A DNA stretch of 13,632 bases from Pseudomonadota bacterium (GTDB taxonomy: Bacteria > Pseudomonadota > Gammaproteobacteria > Burkholderiales > Burkholderiaceae_C), in NCBI GenBank assembly GCA_023418355.1, contig JAEZZU010000004.1, positions 1 to 13,632 of the forward strand. Direction: 5' to 3'. The notes under the pieces are model-generated. The model had not been told where the DNA came from. It did no database searches and saw only the letters and a list, made by a program, of their open reading frames with translations. The number at the start of each line of letters is the position of its first letter. The first letter of the stretch is position 1. Position numbers and translations under genes: made by a program. This document shows, one piece after another, positions 6,836 through 12,721 of the stretch.

Positions 6836-6936
6836 GCAGGCATAGCTTTTGCTGAATCTGGAGACCCATCACCGCCGCCGGGCACCTTTGTGCAGCGCAG
6901 CGGCTGTCTTGACCACCATACATACCGGGAGTCTCC

Positions 6937-7965
6937 ATGCAAAAACGCACCTTCTTGCAAGCAACCGCAGCGCTGGCTCTGGCTGGCAGCTTTGGCATCG
7001 CCCATGCCCAGAGCACCCCCATCAAGTTCCTGCTGGACTGGCGTTTTGAAGGTCCTTCAGCCCTGTTCCTGCAACCTGCGGCCAAGGGCTACTTCCAGCA
7101 GGCGGGGCTGGATGTATCGATTGATGCAGGCAGTGGCTCCGGCGCAGCGGTGCAGCGCGTGGCTTCTGGCACGTATGACATGGGCTTCGCCGACATGGCT
7201 TCGCTCATGGAGTTCCACGCCAACAACCCTGATGCACCGAACAAGCCCGTGGCCGTCATGGTGGTCTACAACAACACGCCGGCTGCCGTGATGGCACTCA
7301 AGAAAAGCGGCATCAAGACCGCCTCAGACCTGAGCAGCAAAAAGCTGGGCGCGCCCGTATTTGATGCAGGCCGCAAGGCCTTCCCCACCTTTGCCAAGGC
7401 CAACAAGGTGGACAACGTGACCTGGATTTCCATGGACCCACCGCTGCGCGAGACCATGCTGGTGCGCGGTGATGTGGACGCCATCACCGGCTTTACCTTC
7501 ACCAGCCTGCTCAATCTGGAAGCGCGCGGCGTCAAGGCCGACGACGTGGTGCTGATGCAGTATGCCGACCATGGTGTGAAGCACTACGGCAACGTCATCA
7601 TTGCCAGCCCCAAGCTGATCGCACAGAACCCGGATGCCATCAAGCAGTTCCTGACTGCCTTCACCAAGGGCGCAGGTGAAGTCATTGCCAACCCCGCAGA
7701 CGCCATCCAGCATGTCAAGGCGCGTGACGGCATTGTGAACACGGCCCTGGAAACCCGCCGCCTGCAGCTGGCGATTGACACCGTGGTCAACAGCGCCGAT
7801 GCCCACCAGGATGGTTTTGGCCACCTTAACCCCGGCCGCCTGTCGCTGATGGCCTCTGAAGTGTCTGACGCCTATGGCACCAAGACCCGCATCGACCCCA
7901 CCGTCGTGTGGAACGACAGCTTTTTGCCTGCCGCTGCAGCGCTGGACATCCTGCCCAAGAAGTAA
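6937..7965 (+). CDS. ABC transporter substrate-binding protein, NMT1/SsuA-like family
   Basis: Periplasmic binding protein of an ABC importer. Residues 1-24 form a signal peptide (basic MQKR, a hydrophobic core, cleavage after AHA). The mature part begins with the family pattern IKFLLDWRFEGPSALFLQPAAKG in two overlapping pieces (about 29-51), then GYFQQAGLDVSIDAGSGSG and YDMGFADMASLM. This is typical of the NMT1/THI5-like and nitrate/sulfonate/taurine binding proteins. The length of 342 residues is normal. The substrate cannot be read from the sequence; related proteins bind sulfonates, pyrimidine precursors of thiamine, or nitrogen compounds. ATG follows GGGAG (6930-6934). ATPase and permease genes follow in the same direction, and a 9-bp hairpin lies between this gene and the ATPase gene. 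Confidence 0.9.
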   Translation: MQKRTFLQATAALALAGSFGIAHAQSTPIKFLLDWRFEGPSALFLQPAAKGYFQQAGLDVSIDAGSGSGAAVQRVASGTYDMGFADMASLMEFHANNPDAPNKPVAVMVVYNNTPAAVMALKKSGIKTASDLSSKKLGAPVFDAGRKAFPTFAKANKVDNVTWISMDPPLRETMLVRGDVDAITGFTFTSLLNLEARGVKADDVVLMQYADHGVKHYGNVIIASPKLIAQNPDAIKQFLTAFTKGAGEVIANPADAIQHVKARDGIVNTALETRRLQLAIDTVVNSADAHQDGFGHLNPGRLSLMASEVSDAYGTKTRIDPTVVWNDSFLPAAAALDILPKK

Positions 7966-7977
7966 GCCCCTAACCCC

Positions 7978-8008
7978 GGTCTCCACCTGCCTTGCGCGAG
8001 TGGAGACC
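7978..8008 (+). other. Intercistronic hairpin between binding-protein and ATPase genes
   Basis: GGTCTCCAC (7978-7986) and GTGGAGACC (8000-8008) form a perfect 9-bp stem with a 13-base loop. No T-run follows, so it is not an ordinary terminator. A stem here could protect the upstream message, giving more binding protein than ATPase and permease, as known for some ABC operons. That role is inferred. Confidence 0.6.
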
Positions 8009-8025
8009 CTGAGTAAAGAACCCGC

Positions 8026-8853
8026 ATGCAAAGCGCTGCCGAACCCTATTTCGTAGATTTCCGTGATGTCTGGCTGGCTTACAACGATGAGCTGCTGGCA
8101 CAGAATCACTTCGCCGTCGAAGCCATTGACCTGCAGGTCAGGCAGGGCGAGTTCATCGCCATCGTCGGCCCTTCGGGCTGCGGCAAGTCCACTTTCATGA
8201 AACTGGCCACCGGCCTGCGCATGCCCTCCATGGGCAAGATTGTGATTGACGGTCAGCCCGTCACCGGCCCGCTGAAGATCTCTGGCATGGCGTTTCAGTC
8301 GCCCTCGCTGCTGCCCTGGCGCACCACGGTAGACAACGTGCTGCTGCCGCTGGAGATCGTGGAGCCCCACCGCTCACAATTCAAGGCCAAGCGCCCCGAG
8401 TACGAAGCCCGTGCCCGTGCCCTGCTGCAGAAGGTGGGCCTGGGTGGCTATGAAGACAAATTCCCCTGGCAGCTCTCCGGCGGCATGCAGCAGCGCGCCA
8501 GCATCTGCCGCGCGCTGATCCATGAGCCCAAGATGCTGCTGCTCGACGAGCCCTTTGGCGCGCTGGACGCCTTCACGCGTGAAGAGCTGTGGTGCATCCT
8601 GCGCGACCTGCAGGCAGAGCAGCAATTCAACGTGATTCTGGTCACGCACGACCTGCGCGAGTCCGTATTCCTGGCCGACACCATCTATGTGATGAGCAAA
8701 AGCCCCGGCCGCTTTGTCGTGCGGCGTGAAATTGATCTGCCCCGCCCCCGTGAGCTGGAGCTGACCTACACCAAGGAATTCACCGACATCGTGCACGAGC
8801 TGCGCGGACACATCGGCGCCATGCGCAAAGCAGGTGCGGTCATCAACCAATAG
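8026..8853 (+). CDS. ABC transporter ATP-binding protein, nitrate/sulfonate/taurine type
   Basis: Cytoplasmic ATPase that powers the importer encoded by its neighbours. The 275-residue protein has Walker A GPSGCGKST at 48-56, a Q-loop near AFQSPSLLPWR (89-99), signature LSGGMQQR at 150-157, Walker B MLLLDEPFGALD at 170-181 and the switch histidine at H208 in VTHDLRES. The LLPWRT and GGMQQRASICRAL patterns are those of the SsuB/TauB/NrtD group. ATG is 60 bases after the binding-protein stop, and the ribosome site is weak. The permease gene begins 15 bases downstream. Nothing in it fixes the substrate. Confidence 0.93.
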   Translation: MQSAAEPYFVDFRDVWLAYNDELLAQNHFAVEAIDLQVRQGEFIAIVGPSGCGKSTFMKLATGLRMPSMGKIVIDGQPVTGPLKISGMAFQSPSLLPWRTTVDNVLLPLEIVEPHRSQFKAKRPEYEARARALLQKVGLGGYEDKFPWQLSGGMQQRASICRALIHEPKMLLLDEPFGALDAFTREELWCILRDLQAEQQFNVILVTHDLRESVFLADTIYVMSKSPGRFVVRREIDLPRPRELELTYTKEFTDIVHELRGHIGAMRKAGAVINQ

Positions 8854-8868
8854 CAGCCGGGTTTAGCT

Positions 8869-9645
8869 ATGTACAAGTTCGACAACAAACAAATTGAGCG
8901 CTGGTCGCCCTGGATTTTGCTGCTGGCCGTCGTGGTGCTGTGGCAGGTGCTGTGCGCGGCACTGGATGTCTCGCCCTTTATCTTTCCCAGCCCTGCGCTG
9001 ATTCTCAAAGACTTCCTCGAGTACCACAGCGTGATTGCCACGCACGCCTGGCGCACCTTCTGGGTGACCATGGCAGGCTTTGGTCTGGCCATTGTGGTGG
9101 GCGTGCTGCTGGGCTTTCTGATTGGCAGCTCACGCCTGGCCTATGCCGCGGTCTACCCGCTGATGACGGCCTTCAACGCCCTGCCCAAGGCCGCCTTTGT
9201 GCCGGTGCTGGTGGTGTGGTTTGGCATTGGCATCGGCCCCGCCATTCTGACGGCCTTTCTGATCAGCTTCTTCCCCATCACCGTCAACATCGCCACGGGC
9301 CTGGCCACGCTGGAGCCCGAACTGGAAGACGTGCTGCGCGTGCTGGGTGCCAAGCGCTGGGATGTGCTGATCAAGGTGGGCCTGCCCCGCTCCATGCCTT
9401 ATTTCTTTGCCTCGCTCAAAGTGGCGATTACGCTGGCCTTTGTGGGCACTACGGTGTCGGAGATGACGGCCTCCAATGAAGGCATTGGCTACTTGCTGAT
9501 CTCGGCCGGCTCCTCCATGCAGATGGGTCTGGCGTTTGCAGGCCTGCTGGTAGTGGGTGCCATGGCCATGGCCATGTATGAGCTGTTCAGCTGGGTGGAA
9601 AAGCGCACCACTGCCTGGGCACACCGCGGTTCACAAAACCATTGA
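8869..9645 (+). CDS. ABC transporter permease, SsuC/TauC type (BPD_transp_1 family)
   Basis: Inner-membrane channel subunit, probably a homodimer, that works with the two preceding genes. The 258-residue protein has about six hydrophobic segments: near 14-32, 62-88, 92-102, 105-145, 184-205 and 218-240. The cytoplasmic coupling loop, EDVLRVLGAKRWDVLIKVGLP (in part, about 153-173), matches the EAA motif that docks on the ATPase. The PSPALILKDF stretch at 40-49 is typical of the family. It is the last gene of the operon; a strong terminator begins 20 bases after the stop. Confidence 0.93.
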   Translation: MYKFDNKQIERWSPWILLLAVVVLWQVLCAALDVSPFIFPSPALILKDFLEYHSVIATHAWRTFWVTMAGFGLAIVVGVLLGFLIGSSRLAYAAVYPLMTAFNALPKAAFVPVLVVWFGIGIGPAILTAFLISFFPITVNIATGLATLEPELEDVLRVLGAKRWDVLIKVGLPRSMPYFFASLKVAITLAFVGTTVSEMTASNEGIGYLLISAGSSMQMGLAFAGLLVVGAMAMAMYELFSWVEKRTTAWAHRGSQNH

Positions 9646-9665
9646 TGTCGTCACACCTCGACTTG

Positions 9666-9691
9666 GGCCAGCCATGTGCTGGCCTTTTTTT
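9666..9691 (+). terminator. Intrinsic terminator after the ABC importer operon
   Basis: GGCCAGC (9666-9672) pairs perfectly with GCTGGCC (9678-9684) around CATGT and is followed by seven T. It separates the importer from ureD, so ureD probably needs its own promoter or read-through. Confidence 0.92.
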
Positions 9692-9748
9692 GCGCCCGGC
9701 AGTGCCCTACATTGGTGCAGCAGGCGCATTTCTTGCTTGTGCAGAGGC

Positions 9749-10585
9749 ATGCCCTGGCTTGCTCAACTTGAACTCGACTACACCCTCGCCGCAGCGCGCA
9801 CCCGCCTGCACTTTCGCCATGACGGCCCTTTGCGCGTGCTGCGCAGCCTCTACCCCGAAGGCGATGGCATCTGCCACAACGTACTCATCCACCCCCCCGG
9901 AGGACTGGTCAGTGGCGACACGCTGGACATTCGCTGCCGCGTAGAAACCGGTGCCCACGCGCTGGTCACCACACCCGGCGCCACCCGCTTTTACAAAACC
10001 GATGCTCAAGGTGCCGTCGCACAGCAGATCACACAGCTGCAGCTGGAACCCGGTGCACGGCTGGAATGGCTGCCCCTGGAAGCGCTTGCCTATAACCAGT
10101 GCCAAGCCCACAACCTGCTGCAGCTGGACATTGCGCCCGGTGCAGAACTGATAGCCTGGGACATTACCGCCTTTGGCCTGCCCCACGCCAATGAGCCCTT
10201 TGTGCAAGGCAGTTTTACCCAGCACATGGAGTGGCCCGGCATCTGGCTGGAGCGTGGCACGGTACGCGCCGATGATGCACGGCTGATGGATGGCCCACTG
10301 GGCCTGTCGGGCCAGCGCTGCATGGCCAGCATGGTGCTGGCCTGCGGCACCCCCCTGACACGCACGCAGCGCGAACACCTGCTCGATAGCACGCGCGCCC
10401 TGCTCGATGCCCACCCGCAAGGCGCGTGGTGCGGCATCAGCGCCCCCAATGACCACATGCTGGTGCTGCGCGGCCTGGCCCCCGTGGTCGAGCCACTGAT
10501 GCAGCTGTGGCAACAGGTGCGTACCTGCTGGCGCAAGGAGCACTGGGGGCTGGAGGGTGCCATGCCGCGAATCTGGAGCATGTAA
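9749..10585 (+). CDS. ureD: Urease accessory protein UreD
   Basis: UreD (UreH) is the scaffold that binds urease apoprotein and recruits UreF and UreG to deliver nickel. The 278-residue protein is full length. Family motifs are HFRHDGPLRVLRSLYPEG at 21-38, HPPGGLVSGDTL at 48-59, TTPGATRFYK at 74-83 and EWLPLEALAYN at 106-116, with the usual C-terminus (VVEPLM ... WGLEGAMPRIW). I chose the ATG at 9749. The frame stays open upstream to 9557, but that would overlap the permease gene and cross the terminator. GCAGAGG just before 9749 can serve as a ribosome site. Unusually, no ureA, ureB or ureC follows; unrelated small genes do. The urt urea-importer genes lie convergent on the other strand. Confidence 0.94.
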   Translation: MPWLAQLELDYTLAAARTRLHFRHDGPLRVLRSLYPEGDGICHNVLIHPPGGLVSGDTLDIRCRVETGAHALVTTPGATRFYKTDAQGAVAQQITQLQLEPGARLEWLPLEALAYNQCQAHNLLQLDIAPGAELIAWDITAFGLPHANEPFVQGSFTQHMEWPGIWLERGTVRADDARLMDGPLGLSGQRCMASMVLACGTPLTRTQREHLLDSTRALLDAHPQGAWCGISAPNDHMLVLRGLAPVVEPLMQLWQQVRTCWRKEHWGLEGAMPRIWSM

Positions 10586-10711
10586 AGGCAGAGCCGTATA
10601 TTGCGCTCCCTGCAGGCATGGGGCATGGCTGCGGGTGATTGGCTGACAGTGCGAAAGCCACCGTGCTTTTAGACTGGCTGGTCGAGTGTTTCACCACAAC
10701 AAGGAGACCGC

Positions 10712-11023
10712 ATGCCCGCACCACGTATTGCAGAAAAAGAACTACTCAGCGCTGATGAAATGGCCCTGTTTACGCTGAGCCAGGACAGCGCCAAGCTGGC
10801 CCAGCACAGCCACGCCCAGCTGCGCGACCATATTGCCCGCGCCCGCAATCTTCGTGACCGTGCCCGCGACATGTACCGCCGCCAGGTGGGCCGCACACGC
10901 TCTGCTACCGGCAACAAGCGCGGCTTCAGCGGCATGGCCAATGAACGCACGCGCCAGAAGGCAGAAGTGATGCATGGCGTTGTAGAGCGTTTGATTGAAG
11001 CGCGAGATCAGTGCAGCGTGTAA
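10712..11023 (+). CDS. Hypothetical protein, small and basic (103 residues)
   Basis: A 103-residue ORF with a strong ribosome site (AAGGAG, 10700-10705) and a proper intrinsic terminator after it. The protein looks largely helical. An acidic start (EKELLSADEMALF) is followed by a long region rich in Arg, Ala and His (about 30-60, HIARARNLRDRARDMYRRQ) and then KRGFSGMANERTRQKAEV at 70-87. The basic helices suggest binding to nucleic acid or another acidic partner, but this is inference; no family is recognised. It starts 126 bases after ureD; that gap shows no trace of ureA. There is no signal peptide or membrane segment. Confidence 0.7.
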   Translation: MPAPRIAEKELLSADEMALFTLSQDSAKLAQHSHAQLRDHIARARNLRDRARDMYRRQVGRTRSATGNKRGFSGMANERTRQKAEVMHGVVERLIEARDQCSV

Positions 11024-11047
11024 GCAGCCTCTACCTCCACATGCACG

Positions 11048-11081
11048 AGCCGCGGGTCAACCAGCGGCTTTTTGCTTTTTT
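11048..11081 (+). terminator. Intrinsic terminator after the 103-residue hypothetical gene
   Basis: AGCCGC (11048-11053) pairs with GCGGCT (11064-11069), and partial pairing inside the loop is possible. T-rich runs follow (TTTTT, then TTTTTT after GC). It lies 25 bases after the stop at 11023. Confidence 0.75.
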
Positions 11082-11249
11082 AGCCTTGTTACTGATAGCC
11101 ACAGCAATCTCCCAGCCACGCACAACCACGACCTCTTACACCCACATTGCCGCTGCACCTACCTGCTTCCCAAAACTACAATTCGGCGCGTAGACAGTGG
11201 CCGCCTGCTCCCATACAACCACGGCGGCCCCTAAGAGGAGATTGACGCA

Positions 11250-11654
11250 ATGACAAAATATCAAAAAGCACTGCTGCTGGCGGTGGCACTGTGCATCAGC
11301 GCACCGGCCATGGCACGCACAGCCAAGATGCAACCCGAGCAGCCACAAACCTTTGTATATGCCGGTGCGCAAGACCCGCAAAAGAACCGAACTTTCATCA
11401 TTGCTGCAGCTCAGTCGCTAGACTGGCAAGTCGTGAAGGATGAACCTGGCATGCTGGAGTTGCTCTATGACAAGCAAGGCAAGCACCAGGTACGCGTGAA
11501 GGTCTCCTACACCGCGACCAACTACCAGATCGAGTATCTGGACAGTTACAACATGAACTACAAGCGAACCGACGACGGCCAGTACATCCACCCCAACTAC
11601 CTACGCTGGGTGCGCAACCTGCAAAAGCGCATCAACGCACTGTCGATCCGCTAA
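11250..11654 (+). CDS. Hypothetical secreted protein (134 residues)
   Basis: The ATG at 11250 follows AGAGGAG (11235-11241). Residues 1-22 form a clear signal peptide (MTKYQKALLLAVALC..., cleavage after AMA). There is no cysteine at the cleavage site, so it is not a lipoprotein. The mature part of about 112 residues has alternating strand-like segments (FVYAGAQ, HQVRVKVSYTATNYQIEYLDS) and ends with YIHPNYLRWVRNLQKRINAL. I have the impression that an IHxNYxRWxxNL ending recurs in small exported proteins of unknown function in other Gram-negatives; this is from memory only. It should be periplasmic. It probably has its own transcript, since a terminator lies upstream. It converges on urtE with a strong hairpin between them. 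Confidence 0.78.
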   Translation: MTKYQKALLLAVALCISAPAMARTAKMQPEQPQTFVYAGAQDPQKNRTFIIAAAQSLDWQVVKDEPGMLELLYDKQGKHQVRVKVSYTATNYQIEYLDSYNMNYKRTDDGQYIHPNYLRWVRNLQKRINALSIR

Positions 11655-11664
11655 CGACTCGCCT

Positions 11665-11701
11665 CTCCATACAAAAGCAGACTTTAGGCTTTTGTATGGA
11701 G
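11665..11701. terminator. Perfect 14-bp hairpin between convergent genes; possible bidirectional terminator
   Basis: CTCCATACAAAAGC (11665-11678) pairs perfectly with GCTTTTGTATGGAG (11688-11701) around a 9-base loop. It lies 10 bases after the secreted-protein stop and 39 bases before the end of urtE. The usual T-run after the stem is missing on both strands, so efficient intrinsic termination is not certain; it may instead protect 3' ends. Confidence 0.5.
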
Positions 11702-11740
11702 TCTGCGAGGCTGAGCACGCTGCAGGCCTGCAAGTCGCAT

Positions 11741-12433
11741 TCAAATCGCCACCAGCTTCTGTATTTCCTTTTCCTTCATCTCTGAACCAGGACCACGCGC
11801 AATCACCTCGCCACGCTCCATGACGAGGTATTCGTCAGCCAGCTCTTCGGCAAAGTCGTAGTACTGCTCACACAGCAGCACGGCCATGCCGCGTTCCTTG
11901 GCGAGCATGCGGATCACGCGGCCAATGTCCTTGATGATGCTGGGCTGGATACCTTCCGTGGGTTCATCGAGGATCAGCAGGCCCGGCGCGGGGGCCAAGG
12001 CACGCGCGATGGCGAGCTGCTGTTGTTGGCCACCTGACAGGTCACCACCGCGGCGGTGCAGCATCTGCTTGAGCACAGGGAACAGCTCGTACAGGTCGGC
12101 CGGAATCGGCGTGCTGCCGCTTTTGTAGGCAAGGCCCATGCGCAGGTTTTCTTCGACCGTCAGGCGCCCAAAAATCTCGCGGCCCTGCGGCACAAAGCCA
12201 ATGCCCGCACGCGCACGGTCGTAGGGCGAGAGTTTTTCAATCGGCTTGCCATTCCATTCAATACTGCCGCTTTTGATGGGCACCAGCCCCATCAGGCTTT
12301 TAAGCAGCGTGGTCTTGCCCACGCCATTGCGCCCCAGCAGCACGGTGACCTTGCCGGGCTCGGCCTGCAGGCTCACATCACGCAGGATGTGGGAGCCGCC
12401 GTAGTACTGGTGCAGGTTTTGAACTTTGAGCAT
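11741..12433 (-). CDS. urtE: Urea ABC transporter ATP-binding subunit UrtE
   Basis: One of the two ATPases of the branched-chain-type urea importer UrtABCDE. The 230-residue protein has Walker A GRNGVGKTT at 34-42, the VPQGREIFGRLTVEENL region at 81-97, signature LSGGQQQQLAIARAL at 132-146 and Walker B LLILDEPTEGIQPSI at 152-166. The N-terminus MLKVQNLHQYYGGSHILRDV is typical of UrtE. I chose the ATG at 12433, which has GGAGG 7 bases upstream; an ATG 33 bases further up gives a non-family leader of 11 residues with no such site. Oddly, urtD ends 288 bases upstream rather than next to it. The gap is filled with repeats and hairpins, so the usual tight coupling is lost. Confidence 0.93.
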   Translation of the reverse strand: MLKVQNLHQYYGGSHILRDVSLQAEPGKVTVLLGRNGVGKTTLLKSLMGLVPIKSGSIEWNGKPIEKLSPYDRARAGIGFVPQGREIFGRLTVEENLRMGLAYKSGSTPIPADLYELFPVLKQMLHRRGGDLSGGQQQQLAIARALAPAPGLLILDEPTEGIQPSIIKDIGRVIRMLAKERGMAVLLCEQYYDFAEELADEYLVMERGEVIARGPGSEMKEKEIQKLVAI

Positions 12434-12445
12434 TTTTCGCCTCCA

Positions 12446-12464
12446 GCGCAGATCTGGTCTGCGC
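12446..12464 (-). other. Perfect 7-bp hairpin just upstream of the urtE ribosome site
   Basis: GCGCAGA (12446-12452) and TCTGCGC (12458-12464) pair around TCTGG. It directly precedes the GGAGG of urtE, so it could influence access of ribosomes; this effect is inferred. Confidence 0.5.
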
Positions 12465-12469
12465 AAGCA

Positions 12470-12489
12470 GCTCTCTTTTTTAAGAGAGC
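12470..12489. other. Perfect 8-bp AT-rich hairpin in the urtD-urtE gap
   Basis: GCTCTCTT (12470-12477) and AAGAGAGC (12482-12489) pair around TTTT. The left arm lies within the stretch shared with copy A near kdsB (from 12460), so it may be part of the same repeat. Confidence 0.5.
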
Positions 12490-12504
12490 GCTATTCAATC
12501 TTCG

Positions 12505-12582
12505 TAGCTGCCAGCGCTTGATATTGCTTGTTTTCATCAACAAATGCATTCGAAATCAATAGATAGCAAGCGCTAAAAGCTA
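12505..12582. repeat. Palindromic intergenic repeat (copy C)
   Basis: TAGCTGCCAGCGCTTG (12505-12520) and CAAGCGCTAAAAGCTA (12567-12582) pair at 13 of 16 positions around 46 bases. The AGCGCTTG core is shared with copy B. The stretch just to its left (12460-12481) matches copy A at 20 of 22 positions. Together these indicate a dispersed family. Confidence 0.65.
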
Positions 12583-12602
12583 TAACTTTTCATTCAGTGC
12601 CA

Positions 12603-12720
12603 GATATGCAGATCAGCCAGCACCTCGCAGAGGTGCGGTTGAGACGAGGCGCAAAGCCGCAGACCGTAGCAGCGCTACGGCAAGGATTTGCAACGACGTA
12701 TCCAGGCTGATATGCATATC
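12603..12720. mobile_element. MITE-like element with 16-bp terminal inverted repeats
   Basis: GATATGCAGATCAGCC (12603-12618) and GGCTGATATGCATATC (12705-12720) are inverted repeats matching at 15 of 16 positions. The 86-base interior has two further perfect hairpins: GCACCTC/GAGGTGC (12620-12636) and CCGTAGC/GCTACGG (12664-12680). It has no coding capacity and ends one base before the urtD stop codon. No target duplication is obvious. It could be a non-autonomous transposon relic or another class of structured dispersed repeat; copy number elsewhere would decide. Confidence 0.5.
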
Positions 12721-12721
12721 A

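Larger units (their letters stand above)
6480..6936. other. 457-bp intergenic region upstream of the ABC importer
   Basis: No credible gene is seen. At 6481-6523 GCTGCTGC and GCAGCAGC could pair, but no T-run follows. A palindromic repeat (copy B) fills 6594-6680, and two CATACAAAAA direct repeats lie at 6813-6835. The ribosome site GGGAG is just before 6937. I looked for thiamine (TPP) and guanidine-type riboswitch cores and saw none. The promoter of the importer should be here but has no clear consensus. Confidence 0.65.
12434..12721. other. 288-bp repeat-filled gap between urtD and urtE
   Basis: No gene is seen. From urtD towards urtE it holds a MITE-like element (12603-12720), palindromic repeat copy C (12505-12582) and two short perfect hairpins (12470-12489 and 12446-12464), then the urtE ribosome site. 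None of the hairpins is followed by a T-run on the minus strand, so the message may still read through. Confidence 0.75.

Noticed and set aside
6480..6936. TPP or guanidine (ykkC) riboswitch ahead of the NMT1-type importer
   Set aside because: I looked for the conserved TPP core (CTGAGA with its distal partner) and for ykkC core segments; neither is present in a convincing arrangement.
7324..8370. 348-residue minus-strand frame spanning the binding-protein and ATPase genes
   Set aside because: It covers the ends of two recognised genes and the gap between them, and its low-complexity composition is that of an antisense shadow.
9557..9748. Upstream extension of the ureD reading frame
   Set aside because: It overlaps the permease gene, crosses the intrinsic terminator and adds residues unlike UreD. 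The ATG at 9749 gives the family N-terminus.
10635..10670. Possible sigma-70 promoter (CTGACA with TTTTAG) before the 103-residue gene
   Set aside because: The -10 match is poor and the element is not distinguishable from background.
10586..10711. Remnant of ureA after ureD
   Set aside because: Reading all forward frames of the 126 bases gives no UreA-like sequence, and a ribosome site for the next gene follows.
11011..11193. 60-residue + strand ORF between the two small genes
   Set aside because: It overlaps the 3' end of the preceding gene, runs through the intrinsic terminator and has no ribosome site.
12603..12720. tRNA-like or structured RNA gene
   Set aside because: The element has hairpins but no cloverleaf, no anticodon arm and no CCA-end arrangement; terminal inverted repeats fit a MITE-like unit better.
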